Position numbers and translations under genes: made by a program
The notes under the pieces: generated by a model
What the model saw: the letters and a program-made list of their open reading frames with translations, nothing else
What the model was told of the DNA's origin: nothing
Databases searched by the model: none
Assembly (NCBI GenBank): GCA_002070185.1
Contig: MWCT01000005.1
Coordinates: 141,251 to 205,250 of the forward strand
DNA length: 64,000 nt
Direction: 5' to 3'
Source of the DNA: a candidate division BRC1 bacterium ADurb.Bin183
Lineage (GTDB): Bacteria; Sumerlaeota; Sumerlaeia; MWCT01
Shown: positions 55,718-63,952 of the stretch, piece by piece
How positions within the stretch are numbered: position 1 is the stretch's first letter
How the letters are laid out: each line of letters opens with the position of its first letter

Positions 55718-55923
55718 CGCATTTTACACCATAATTGAATTAGCATAAGAGTATTTCATTTTTAGTACATCCACTTCAAGGAATTTCTTGAGAAGATGCG
55801 AAAACATATTTTTATCATTGCAGTTGAATAGTTCAATTATTAAAAATTTAACATTTAATCCAATTTGATTTGGATTCTTGCGAGAAATTTATAATAATTT
55901 TATCAAAGTGACGGAATCTTTCA

Positions 55924-57204
55924 ATGAAAGCGATGACTATGTGGAATGAAAAATATGAAACGATGCCCCGCGAAGAACTGCATGCCCTGCAATTGATTCG
56001 CCTTAAAAAGGTTGTTCGGCTGTCTTATGATAATAATATCCATTATCGCAATAAGATGGATGCCGCCGGAATTAATCCCGAAGACATCCGTTCTCTTGAC
56101 GACCTTACAAATCTGCCTTTTATGACAAAGGATGATTTTCGCGCAACATATCCTTTGGGCATGCTCTGTGTGGATAAGAAGCAACTTCGCGAAATGCATA
56201 TGAGTTCGGGCTCCACAGGCGTTCCGGTTGTCATGGCATACACAGATGATGATATTGCTCAGTGGGCGGAGTGCATGGCACGCTGTTATTACATGGCTGG
56301 GATAAATCAAGGGGACGTCATACAAATCACGCCCTCCTTTGGTTTGTTTAATGGCGGATTCGGATTTTATCATGGCGCGCGCATGGCGGGTCTTTTTATC
56401 ATACCGACTGGCGCGGGCAATACTCCCCGCCAGATTCGCCTTATGAAAGATTTTAATGTCCGCGCCTTAATGGGTGTTGTTTCATACGGTATCCGCATCA
56501 TGGAAATTTTGGAGGAGCAAAAAACTGATTTACCTGATTTGAAGATTGGGATTTTTGGCGCTGAAACTTTTTCAAATTCCATGCGCAAAAAGATTGAGGG
56601 CGGGCTGGGGATTGAGACTTTTGATATCTATGGCATGACTGAAACCGGCGGTGTCGGCACAACCGGCATGGATTGTCCAGCACATGAAGGCATCCATGTC
56701 TGGGAAGATCAATACATAACCGAAGTGGTTGATTCTCAAACAGGCAAGCCGCTTCCGGATGGTTCAACGGGCGAGGTTGTTCTGACATCGCTGACACGGA
56801 GCGCCATTCCGGTTATTCGTTTCCGCACGCGGGACATCTCATGGATTCAATCGCGCGAAAAATGTATCTGCGGTCGGACGCACATTCGCATCGGGCGCAT
56901 CACCGGGCGTCTTGATGATATGCTCATCATCAAGGGTGTGAACTTTTATCCGAGCCAGATCGAGCAGACGTTGATGTCCATCCCGGGCGTCGGAAACAAT
57001 TATCAGATTATCATCGAGGAAAAAGACGGCATTAAGGATTTGCGGATAAATGTTGAAGTCGAGCCCGGTGTAACCGGGTTCATGGTGGAAAAACATCTCA
57101 AGGAGGCGCTTGGGTTCAGCCCCAAAGGCGATGTGTTCAAATCGGGAGAACTGCCCCGTCAGGAAGGCAAGGCGCAGCGGGTTTTTTACAAGAAAGGCGA
57201 TTAG
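55924..57204 (+). CDS. paaK: Phenylacetate-CoA ligase (PaaK-like)
   Basis: The 426 residues match PaaK-type acyl-adenylate ligases. The phosphate-binding loop is MSSGSTGVPVVMAYTDDD (about residues 95-112). YGMTETGGVGTTGMDC (about 238-253) and RTRDIS (about 300) are the other ANL motifs, and the end DVFKSGELPRQEGKAQRVF carries the catalytic lysine region. It activates phenylacetate or another aryl acid to its CoA ester. No paa catabolic genes are nearby, and in anaerobes such enzymes work in aromatic amino acid degradation. ATGs at 55933 and 55939 are alternative starts, and none has a clear ribosome site. Confidence 0.9.
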   Translation: MKAMTMWNEKYETMPREELHALQLIRLKKVVRLSYDNNIHYRNKMDAAGINPEDIRSLDDLTNLPFMTKDDFRATYPLGMLCVDKKQLREMHMSSGSTGVPVVMAYTDDDIAQWAECMARCYYMAGINQGDVIQITPSFGLFNGGFGFYHGARMAGLFIIPTGAGNTPRQIRLMKDFNVRALMGVVSYGIRIMEILEEQKTDLPDLKIGIFGAETFSNSMRKKIEGGLGIETFDIYGMTETGGVGTTGMDCPAHEGIHVWEDQYITEVVDSQTGKPLPDGSTGEVVLTSLTRSAIPVIRFRTRDISWIQSREKCICGRTHIRIGRITGRLDDMLIIKGVNFYPSQIEQTLMSIPGVGNNYQIIIEEKDGIKDLRINVEVEPGVTGFMVEKHLKEALGFSPKGDVFKSGELPRQEGKAQRVFYKKGD

Positions 57205-57218
57205 AAACTTGTGAAGGT

Positions 57219-58178
57219 ATGAATACCATTATCAATATTCCTTTTAAGGATATAATTTCATCGGATGAGTCATTTAGGATTTCATACGGCGAACCGCTGC
57301 AGCGTCTGATTTGCTCAATTCAAATGACAGGCATTCTGCAACCTTTGTGGGCAAAGCCGAGCAATCAAAAATATTCCATTGTGCTTGGCTACAAACGTTT
57401 GCATGCGGCGCAACGTTTAAAAATGGTTTTCCTTCCGTGCCGGATTGTTGACGATTCGTTATCGGATGCGGATCTTTTATTGGCGAACATTTATGAAAAT
57501 CTGGCAACGCGCGAGTTGGCGCCGCTTGAGGCGGCGGGCGCAATGCAAAAATCCGTCAAGATATTCGGCAAAGAAAAGACGATTTCCGAAATCATGCCTG
57601 CGCTTGGTTTAAAACCATCGGCATCGCTTCTTCAAAGAATGACTCAGATTCTGGATTTGCCGAATCAGGTTCTCAATTTGATTCATCAAAACGAATTGAT
57701 GCCCGCCAATGCCCTTGTTTTTCTCGCTCTTGAAACTTCCGAACAACTGGCGTTATGTAACATATTTGAGAATTTGAAACCGGGGGTAAATCTCCAGAGG
57801 GAATTATTGGAAAATATCATCGAGTGTTCGCGGCGCGATACCGCGTCAATCTCAGAAATCCTGCAACGCTCCCAATTGAGCGATATTTTATCTGATGATA
57901 AAACGCCAACACAGGCTCGCGTCGAGCAATTTCGAGCAGAGCTGAGGCGGTTGCGATATCCCCGTCTCAATAAAGTTGAGGCTCGATTTCAAGACCTTAT
58001 TGAAACGCTCAGACTGCCTCCGGAAATCAGATTGAGTCCTCCCCCATCGTTCGAGGGCGCAGATTTTCACGCGTGTATCAGATTCAAATCGCCGGATGAA
58101 CTTCTTACACGGCTTGATAGAATGGCAAATGCTTTTGCATCGCCCGAGATTAAAAAGATGTTTGGGTTGTTGAGATAA
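57219..58178 (+). CDS. ParB/Spo0J-like nuclease- or CTPase-domain protein (orphan)
   Basis: The 319 residues have a ParB-type N-terminal domain. The order I-P-F-K-D-I, QLLICSIQ-like helix, GILQPLWAKPSNQKYSIVLGYKRLHAAQRL (shown in part; the core is LGYKRLHAAQRL, about residues 64-75) matches the ParB G-x-R-R-x-x-A box. ENLATRELAPLEAAGAMQKS (about 105-124) is the second ParB motif. A helix-turn-helix-like region (SEIMPALGLKPSASLLQRM) follows. Chromosomal ParB is usually next to parA, which is absent here, so it may be a regulator or a segregation paralogue. It starts 14 bases after paaK and precedes the glycosyltransferases. Confidence 0.75.
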   Translation: MNTIINIPFKDIISSDESFRISYGEPLQRLICSIQMTGILQPLWAKPSNQKYSIVLGYKRLHAAQRLKMVFLPCRIVDDSLSDADLLLANIYENLATRELAPLEAAGAMQKSVKIFGKEKTISEIMPALGLKPSASLLQRMTQILDLPNQVLNLIHQNELMPANALVFLALETSEQLALCNIFENLKPGVNLQRELLENIIECSRRDTASISEILQRSQLSDILSDDKTPTQARVEQFRAELRRLRYPRLNKVEARFQDLIETLRLPPEIRLSPPPSFEGADFHACIRFKSPDELLTRLDRMANAFASPEIKKMFGLLR

Positions 58179-58212
58179 TAGTCATTAGATAAGACATAAG
58201 GTTAACGAATTT

Positions 58213-59331
58213 ATGAAAAAAAACATTTTATATCTCTCTCCGAGCAATCGCTGGTTGGGGGCGCGCATCAGCCTGCATGTCCTCCTAAAAATGCTCGATA
58301 AAGACCGTTTCAACCCAATCATTGTCTGTCCATCAAAAGAAGGACCGTTCGCTGAAGTTCTCGAACAGGATGGGTTTCATGTGGAATATCTCCGTCTTTG
58401 GAACTGGAGAAAATATAAATACGTTATCCATCGTCTTGTTTCCTGCTGGCGATTGCGCAAACTTATCCAACGTGAAAAAATTGATTTAATCCATTGCAAC
58501 GAATTTTGGACGGCGCCTTATGCTTATTGGGCATCTTGGGGCATGAATATCCCTCTTATCAGCCACGTCCGTCTCAACATGACGCAAAAGAAAATCCGAG
58601 ATTATTACCTCGGCAAAATGTCCCGCATCATTTGCGTCTGCAAGGATCTCGTTGAAAAATTTTCCGCATGGCAGGATTACAAGTCCCGTGTAAAGCCTAT
58701 ATATAACGGCGTTGACCTTGATGAGTATAATCCCGAAAAAATCCCCGATGAAATCATACGCGCTCAATTCAATATCCCGTCCGATGCCTTGGTCATTGGT
58801 CTTGTCGGACAAATCAGCGAGCGCAAGGGACAGGATCGCCTCATACGCATCGCCCCGCACATCATCGAAAAATTCCCGCATGTCAAATTTATGCTTGTCG
58901 GCAGCTCAAGAGAACATGACTATGAAAACAAAATCCATTCGATGATTGATGAATTGAATCTGAGAAATTATTTTATTTTAACCGGAGACATGACCGACAT
59001 GCCGCACGTTTACAAAGCGCTCGATATCCTCGTCCTCCCCTCTATGATGGAAGGTTTTGGGCGCGTGGTTGTTGAGGCGGAAGCCATGCAAATCCCTGTG
59101 GTAGTCTCGGCGGCAGGCGGACTGGTTGAGGTTGTTGATCCCGGTAAAACAGGTTATATATTTTCGCTGGATAATGATCAGGAAATGATAGACTGCCTGC
59201 TTCAATTGTGCGCCAATCCTTCCATTCGCCAACAAATGGGAAGAGCCGGGCGTGAGTTTGTGACTGATATGTTTTCTAAGGAATCTATGGTTAAAAAGAC
59301 AACCGCCCTTTACATGGAAGTTTTGAAATAA
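58213..59331 (+). CDS. GT4-family glycosyltransferase
   Basis: This 372-residue GT-B enzyme has an N-terminal domain with SPSNRWLGARISLHVLLKML, where a typical Gly-Gly motif reads Leu-Gly-Ala. The nucleotide-sugar domain carries GLVGQISERKGQDRLIRIA (about 195-213), and the E-x7-E motif lies in EGFGRVVVEAEAMQIPVVVS (about 284-303). GKTGYIFSLDNDQEMIDCLL closes the fold. It is a retaining transferase, probably building a surface polysaccharide or glycolipid. It overlaps the next GT4 gene by one base (TAATG), so the two should be made together. AAGG about 11 bases upstream supports the start. Confidence 0.9.
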   Translation: MKKNILYLSPSNRWLGARISLHVLLKMLDKDRFNPIIVCPSKEGPFAEVLEQDGFHVEYLRLWNWRKYKYVIHRLVSCWRLRKLIQREKIDLIHCNEFWTAPYAYWASWGMNIPLISHVRLNMTQKKIRDYYLGKMSRIICVCKDLVEKFSAWQDYKSRVKPIYNGVDLDEYNPEKIPDEIIRAQFNIPSDALVIGLVGQISERKGQDRLIRIAPHIIEKFPHVKFMLVGSSREHDYENKIHSMIDELNLRNYFILTGDMTDMPHVYKALDILVLPSMMEGFGRVVVEAEAMQIPVVVSAAGGLVEVVDPGKTGYIFSLDNDQEMIDCLLQLCANPSIRQQMGRAGREFVTDMFSKESMVKKTTALYMEVLK

Positions 59332-60464
59332 TGGCAGCCTGGGATAAATTGCGGATTGCTCATATCATATCCGCTCTTGGACGCGGCGGAATGGAGTTTG
59401 CTGTGGCGCGCCTTGCTGTCGAGCAGAAAAAGATGGGGCACGATGTATGCGTCATTTGCATCCGCGATAAAGGACCAACGGAGCAGTTTTTGAATGCAGG
59501 CGGCGTCCCCGTTCATCTCTGCGCCTTCAAGTCCCGCCTTCATCCTGTCTCGGTTTGGAAACTTCGCCGCCTTCTTCGCAAACTGAATGTGGATGTCGTC
59601 CAAACACACAATTACCGACCTAATGTCTCCGGCGTGGTGGCGGCAAAATTGGCAGGCGTTCCCGCTGTTATATCTTCGCTCCGAACCGTCAATCGCTGGG
59701 ATAATGCGCGCCAATTCTGGATGGATCGCCTGCTTTGTCTCTGGCGCGACGCGGTGGTTTGCGTTTCTGATGAAGTTCGCAAACAGTATCTTGCAAAAAT
59801 CAAATGGCGTCCTCAAATATTTCACGTTATTTACAACGGCATAGACTCCGCCTTCCTCGCGCCGCGTCCGACATCTGAGCATTTATTAGCTCAATATAAC
59901 ATAAATCGCGATGGGCATATAATCATCACAGTGGCGCGGCTTGTCCCTATCAAAGACCATGCCACGCTTTTGCGCGCTTTCCGGAAAATTCTTGACGTCC
60001 AGCCAAATGTCCGCCTTTTGATTCTGGGCGATGGACCGCTCAAAGATGAACTCATGGAACTGGCAAAATCGCTGGGAGTGCACGAGCGCGCCCATTTTGT
60101 CGGACATCAGGATAACACCATCGAATGGCTCCGCCTTTCCAACATGTTTATTCTATCAACACACGTCGAGGGTTTTTCATCCGCCATTCTTGAAGCCATG
60201 GCATCAGGTTTGCCCGTCATCGCCACAAAGGTCGGCGGAAACATCGAATCCGTTCAAGATGGCGTCACCGGATTTTTAACTCCCCCGCAAGACGCCGATG
60301 CCATTGCAGAAAAAGCCATCCTTTTAATGCGCAATCCACAACTCGCCTCATCCTTTGGCATCGCAGGCAGCCGCGTTGTCGCCTCCAAATTCACCATTCA
60401 ATCCAACGCCCAAAACACGATCGCGCTTTATCGAAAAATTCTCGAAAAGCGCCGCCTTTCATAA
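59331..60464 (+). CDS. GT4-family glycosyltransferase
   Basis: This 377-residue GT-B enzyme begins with AHIISALGRGGMEFAVARLA (glycine motif, about residues 9-28). The middle holds VARLVPIKDHATLLRAFRKI, and the E-x7-E site is EGFSSAILEAMASGLPVIAT (about 277-296), followed by VGGNIESVQDGVTGFLTPP. It is paralogous to the preceding gene and shares its stop/start overlap. Both resemble capsule or O-antigen transferases, but no polymerase or flippase lies next to them. The exact sugar is unknown. Confidence 0.92.
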   Translation: MAAWDKLRIAHIISALGRGGMEFAVARLAVEQKKMGHDVCVICIRDKGPTEQFLNAGGVPVHLCAFKSRLHPVSVWKLRRLLRKLNVDVVQTHNYRPNVSGVVAAKLAGVPAVISSLRTVNRWDNARQFWMDRLLCLWRDAVVCVSDEVRKQYLAKIKWRPQIFHVIYNGIDSAFLAPRPTSEHLLAQYNINRDGHIIITVARLVPIKDHATLLRAFRKILDVQPNVRLLILGDGPLKDELMELAKSLGVHERAHFVGHQDNTIEWLRLSNMFILSTHVEGFSSAILEAMASGLPVIATKVGGNIESVQDGVTGFLTPPQDADAIAEKAILLMRNPQLASSFGIAGSRVVASKFTIQSNAQNTIALYRKILEKRRLS

Positions 60465-60561
60465 TATCAGATATTAAGACTTCTTTGCAGCTTGACACGT
60501 CCTTGCTTGCTCATAATAAAGTTTTATCATTATAAGCGATATTTATGTAGGCTGAAATAAC

Positions 60562-61260
60562 ATGTCCAGCGGATTGACGCGACAGGAGCAGCGGGTTCTT
60601 TTCATTTTAATTTTTGCCATTGCCATTGGGTTGGGAATACAGCAATGTAAACAGCGAATGCAAGCCTCTGTGGATGTTATTAGGATAAATGAGCAAAGCG
60701 CCTCCGCCTCAAACTCCGCTTCGGTTTCTACCAGCCCATCGCATGAGACGCCGACAGCGCGGCCTTTGATAAATATCAACACCGCATCCAACAAAGATCT
60801 CTGCTTGTTGAAAGGCATCGGTCCCGCCAAGGCTTCCGCTATCATCGAGTTTCGCGAGCAACATGGACCATTCCGCACGATTGATGATTTGGACAACGTC
60901 TCCGGCATCGGACCTGCCACAATCGAACGCATTCGGAAACAAATTACTGTTGGCGATATTAAACCTTCCGCAACGCCATCTGCTAATGCCGCAACACAGA
61001 CGCAATCTCTGGCAGTATTTCCAACGCCTGCCGTCGAAAGGGCGCCGGCTCCTTCTCCGAAAAAGATAAACATTAACACCGCCGGATTGAAGGAATTAAT
61101 GACGCTGCCCGGCGTCGGCGAAAAGCGCGCCCAAAGCATCATCGAATACCGCCAAAGGAATGGCGGATTCAAATCCATCGAAGAAATAATGAACATCAAA
61201 GGCGTCAGCATCAGAAATTTTGAATCCATCAAAGACAAAATAACTATTACTAAGCAATAG
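60562..61260 (+). CDS. ComEA-like protein with two helix-hairpin-helix domains
   Basis: The 232 residues comprise an N-terminal membrane helix (VLFILIFAIAIGLGI), a Ser/Thr-rich linker, and two tandem (HhH)2 modules: ININTASNKDLCLLKGIGPA at about 71-90 and ININTAGLKELMTLPGVGEK at about 169-188. Each continues with the I-I-E-[FY]-R motif and a [GP]-F-[RK]-[TS]-I-[DE] segment. ComEA proteins bind double-stranded DNA outside the inner membrane during natural transformation; two modules are more than the usual one. No other competence gene is in the window. A TTGACA at 60492-60497 is a promoter candidate, although the -10 is weak. Confidence 0.88.
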   Translation: MSSGLTRQEQRVLFILIFAIAIGLGIQQCKQRMQASVDVIRINEQSASASNSASVSTSPSHETPTARPLININTASNKDLCLLKGIGPAKASAIIEFREQHGPFRTIDDLDNVSGIGPATIERIRKQITVGDIKPSATPSANAATQTQSLAVFPTPAVERAPAPSPKKININTAGLKELMTLPGVGEKRAQSIIEYRQRNGGFKSIEEIMNIKGVSIRNFESIKDKITITKQ

Positions 61261-61727
61261 AGTCGGAATTTGCACCTGTTGGCAATCAATCCGATTACAT
61301 ATCACATAAAATAACCTTGACGCCGCAAACGGGGCAGTCGCCAGCTAACGCTGATGCCGCGCCTGCGGATGATGGGTTGCTGCAATTCGTCCGCCAAAGT
61401 TCGCCTGACGAAATTCGCCTGACGATAAACTGTCCTCCTGCTCTTGACTGTTGGTCGCTTCCGATTTGAATACGACGGCACATTGACAAACGCATTGCCG
61501 CCATTTCCGATATGGTGGATTGCCGCACGTTCTAAGCCTTGCGGCGTCAGACCTTCCTCGCCCTCAATCCCACGCCCGTCGCGCCGGGCTCCCAACGCGG
61601 GGAGTTTTGAGTGGTAGATTGATTATTCTTCGCCATATAGTTTTTTTTGTTGAAAGGTGTTTGTTTTTTTTCAAATGATTCCTTTATCTTAAAGACCAAA
61701 TAATAAAATTTTTGAAAGGCTTCTGTT
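61261..61727. other. 467-base gap without a recognisable gene
   Basis: The left two thirds are unusually rich in G+C for an intergenic region and hold open frames on the minus strand (61302-61595, 61547-61636) that lack ribosome sites and show no family. A 12-base direct repeat, TTCGCCTGACGA, occurs twice with a two-A spacer (61400-61425). The last 110 bases are AT-rich and lead to GAAAGG before the methyltransferase start. It may contain remnants of a decayed gene at the border of the acquired region. Confidence 0.4.
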
Positions 61728-63518
61728 ATGCCCCGATTAACCGATACGGAAAAGCAGGAAATCATCCGCTTTATTGAGGCGGATAAACCTCTGCCCGATA
61801 AATACCGCTTTCTCCTCTTTGACGAAAAACGCGAGGTCGAGCTGGTCTGGAACGGCAAGACTGACGAGGTCTGCAATATTGTCCTGCCCTTTCAGGTGAT
61901 TGAGCAGGTGGATGAGCCGCGCGCGGAAAAACCGGTGGAGACGATGCAGTTCTTCGGCGAGGCATGGGACAAGTTTTCCACAGATGGCAGGGGATGGCAG
62001 ATAAAAGGGTGGACGAATAAACTCATCTGGGGCGACAACAAACTCATCCTCTCCAGTTTGAAGAACGGTCCGCTGCGCGAGGAGATAGAGAAACAGGGCG
62101 GGCTGAAGCTAATCTACATTGATCCGCCGTTCGACGTGGGAGCAGATTTCTCGATGAATATCGAGATCGGCGGCGACACGTTCACGAAAAAGCCCAATAT
62201 CCTCGAAGAGATCGCCTACCGCGACACCTGGGGCAAGGGTGCAGATTCCTTCATCGCCATGATTTACGAACGCCTCATCCTCATGCGCGATTTGCTCGCA
62301 GAGGATGGTAGTATTTATGTGCATTGTGATTGGAGGGTGAACAGCTACATTCGGCAGGTATTAGATGAAATATTTGGCTCTGAGGGATTCAAGAATACCA
62401 TTATTTGGCAGAAAATTCGAGTTGTCAAAGCACAGAGCAACAGCTTTGGCAACGTGCATGATTACATTTTCTTCTATGCAAAGACCAAGAATATATTCAG
62501 CCAAGTTACACGCGAGCAAGATGTAGAATATGAGAAGAAATTCGACAAGATCGACTCAAAATCTGGCCGCAGATACCAGCTTGTGAGTCTTGTACAAAAA
62601 GGGAAGGGGCCAGCGCGCAATTTTGGCAATCGGACGATCGATCCCCCCCCCGGGATGCATTGGATTTGGACACAAGAGCGAATAGATCAAGCACTAAAGG
62701 ATGAAATTATTGAATTCACATCTACAGGGAATCCCAGAAAAAAGCAGTATCTTGATGAATCTGGCAACAGACTTGTTGACGATTTATGGATAGATCTTTT
62801 TCCCGTGAACTCGCAAGCATTGGAAAGCTGCAACTACCCCACCCAAAAGCCCGAAGCCCTTCTCGAGCGCATCATCAAAGCCTCTTCCAACGAAGGCGAC
62901 CTTATCGCGGATTTCTTCTGCGGTTCGGGGACGCTGGCAGCAGTGGCGGAAAAACTGGGGCGCAAGTGGATAGTGAGCGATCTGGGCAAATTCGCCATTC
63001 ACACGACGCGGAAGCGGATGATTGGCGTGCAGCGCCAGCTGAAGGCAGACGGAAAAAATTACCGCGCCTTTGAGATTCTGAATCTGGGCAAGTATGAGCG
63101 GCAGCATTACATCGGTGTGAACCCGAACCTGCGCGAGGAGGAGCAGCGCAAACAGGTCGAGGAGAAAGAGGCGGCGTTTCTGGATTTGATCCTTCGGGCG
63201 TATCGCGCGGAGAAGACGGAGAACTTCGCCTTTATTGAATATTTCATGGTGGACATCGACCATCTGTCTGATAAAGGAATGAATATTAACGAAGTACGCA
63301 AACGAATTGAGCAGGATGAAAGGACGCTACTCTGTTTCATTTCTCCCAGCGAGGATGGGTTGAAAGTATTGTTTAAGCTGAAAGAACGTTGTTATGATGC
63401 CGGCCTATATTCTCTTTTTTGGAACAAGTTGTGGATGCACGTACCTGTGACGTATGCCGCGCTTGTTTCATTAGCATTGATCCAGGTACATATTATGCGC
63501 CCGCTGCCACTTTCGTAG
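61728..63518 (+). CDS. Type III-style (beta-class) DNA methyltransferase with an aberrant C-terminus
   Basis: The 596-residue frame is an amino-methyltransferase. Motif IV, YIDPPFDVGAD (DPPF, residues 132-135), precedes the SAM motif FFCGSGTLAAVAEKLG (FCGSG, about 397-401), the order of beta-class and type III Mod enzymes. NYPTQKPEALLERII and RKWIVSDLGKFA are also typical. It would methylate adenine in a host-protecting restriction-modification or orphan system. From about residue 503 the text leaves the family: after RAYRAEKTENFAF it becomes MVDIDHLSDKGMNINEVRK and FISPSEDGLKVLFKL, which resemble the BT4734/VirE N-terminal domain. The last 28 residues are probably out-of-frame. No restriction subunit is visible. 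GAAAGG precedes the ATG. Confidence 0.85.
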   Translation: MPRLTDTEKQEIIRFIEADKPLPDKYRFLLFDEKREVELVWNGKTDEVCNIVLPFQVIEQVDEPRAEKPVETMQFFGEAWDKFSTDGRGWQIKGWTNKLIWGDNKLILSSLKNGPLREEIEKQGGLKLIYIDPPFDVGADFSMNIEIGGDTFTKKPNILEEIAYRDTWGKGADSFIAMIYERLILMRDLLAEDGSIYVHCDWRVNSYIRQVLDEIFGSEGFKNTIIWQKIRVVKAQSNSFGNVHDYIFFYAKTKNIFSQVTREQDVEYEKKFDKIDSKSGRRYQLVSLVQKGKGPARNFGNRTIDPPPGMHWIWTQERIDQALKDEIIEFTSTGNPRKKQYLDESGNRLVDDLWIDLFPVNSQALESCNYPTQKPEALLERIIKASSNEGDLIADFFCGSGTLAAVAEKLGRKWIVSDLGKFAIHTTRKRMIGVQRQLKADGKNYRAFEILNLGKYERQHYIGVNPNLREEEQRKQVEEKEAAFLDLILRAYRAEKTENFAFIEYFMVDIDHLSDKGMNINEVRKRIEQDERTLLCFISPSEDGLKVLFKLKERCYDAGLYSLFWNKLWMHVPVTYAALVSLALIQVHIMRPLPLS

Positions 63519-63952
63519 ATATGAAAACCTATTTGGATATATCGGACACAACAAGCCTGATGGACATGAAGTCCAGTTTTTCGAGAGAGGAAAAAGAACA
63601 AGCCCGTAATCCGAAAATAGGAAGCCCAGAGGATACTGGTCCGGACGCGGACGCGTTGGCGCACATTAAGGAAATACTTCATCCAGGAGGGAAAAAGTCA
63701 CCGAGAGAAAAAATGCCGGTGTATGTTCCCGAGCGTTTGAATGAAATGATGGATGATTTTCTATATGAAATCATCAATATCCAATATGGAAAGAAGTTGA
63801 GATTGAGAATAGGAGTACGAGAGGCTGAGATCAACCTTTTTTATGGCAAGCGCGGTTTCAGTGTTATTCAATCACCACGGTGCGGTACCTCATCCGAATT
63901 TAATCAATTGGCGGCAGATTTAATAGAGGCTTTTCTCCATGAAACCACGTAA
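63419..63952 (+). CDS. BT4734/VirE-like domain remnant joined to an uncharacterised C-terminal domain
   Basis: The frame begins inside the methyltransferase frame. Its first 30 residues (CDVCRACFISIDPGTYYAPA) match the second half of the BT4734/VirE N-terminal domain (compare the family text DVSRLCFVSYDP followed by YYNP), whose first half sits at the end of the previous frame. So both were once one gene. Independent translation could start at the ATG at 63521, two bases after the previous stop, giving 144 residues. The remaining part (ADALAHIKEILHPGGKK, MPVYVPERLNEMMDDFLYEI, INLFYGKRGFSVIQSPRCG) has no family I recognise. It overlaps the next gene by 14 bases. Such domains are found in mobile-element primase-type proteins. 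Confidence 0.5.
   Translation: MEQVVDARTCDVCRACFISIDPGTYYAPAATFVDMKTYLDISDTTSLMDMKSSFSREEKEQARNPKIGSPEDTGPDADALAHIKEILHPGGKKSPREKMPVYVPERLNEMMDDFLYEIINIQYGKKLRLRIGVREAEINLFYGKRGFSVIQSPRCGTSSEFNQLAADLIEAFLHETT

Noticed and set aside
61302..61595. Minus-strand open frame of 97 codons
   Set aside because: Arg-rich, low-complexity translation, no ribosome site, no family. More likely chance or a decayed sequence.
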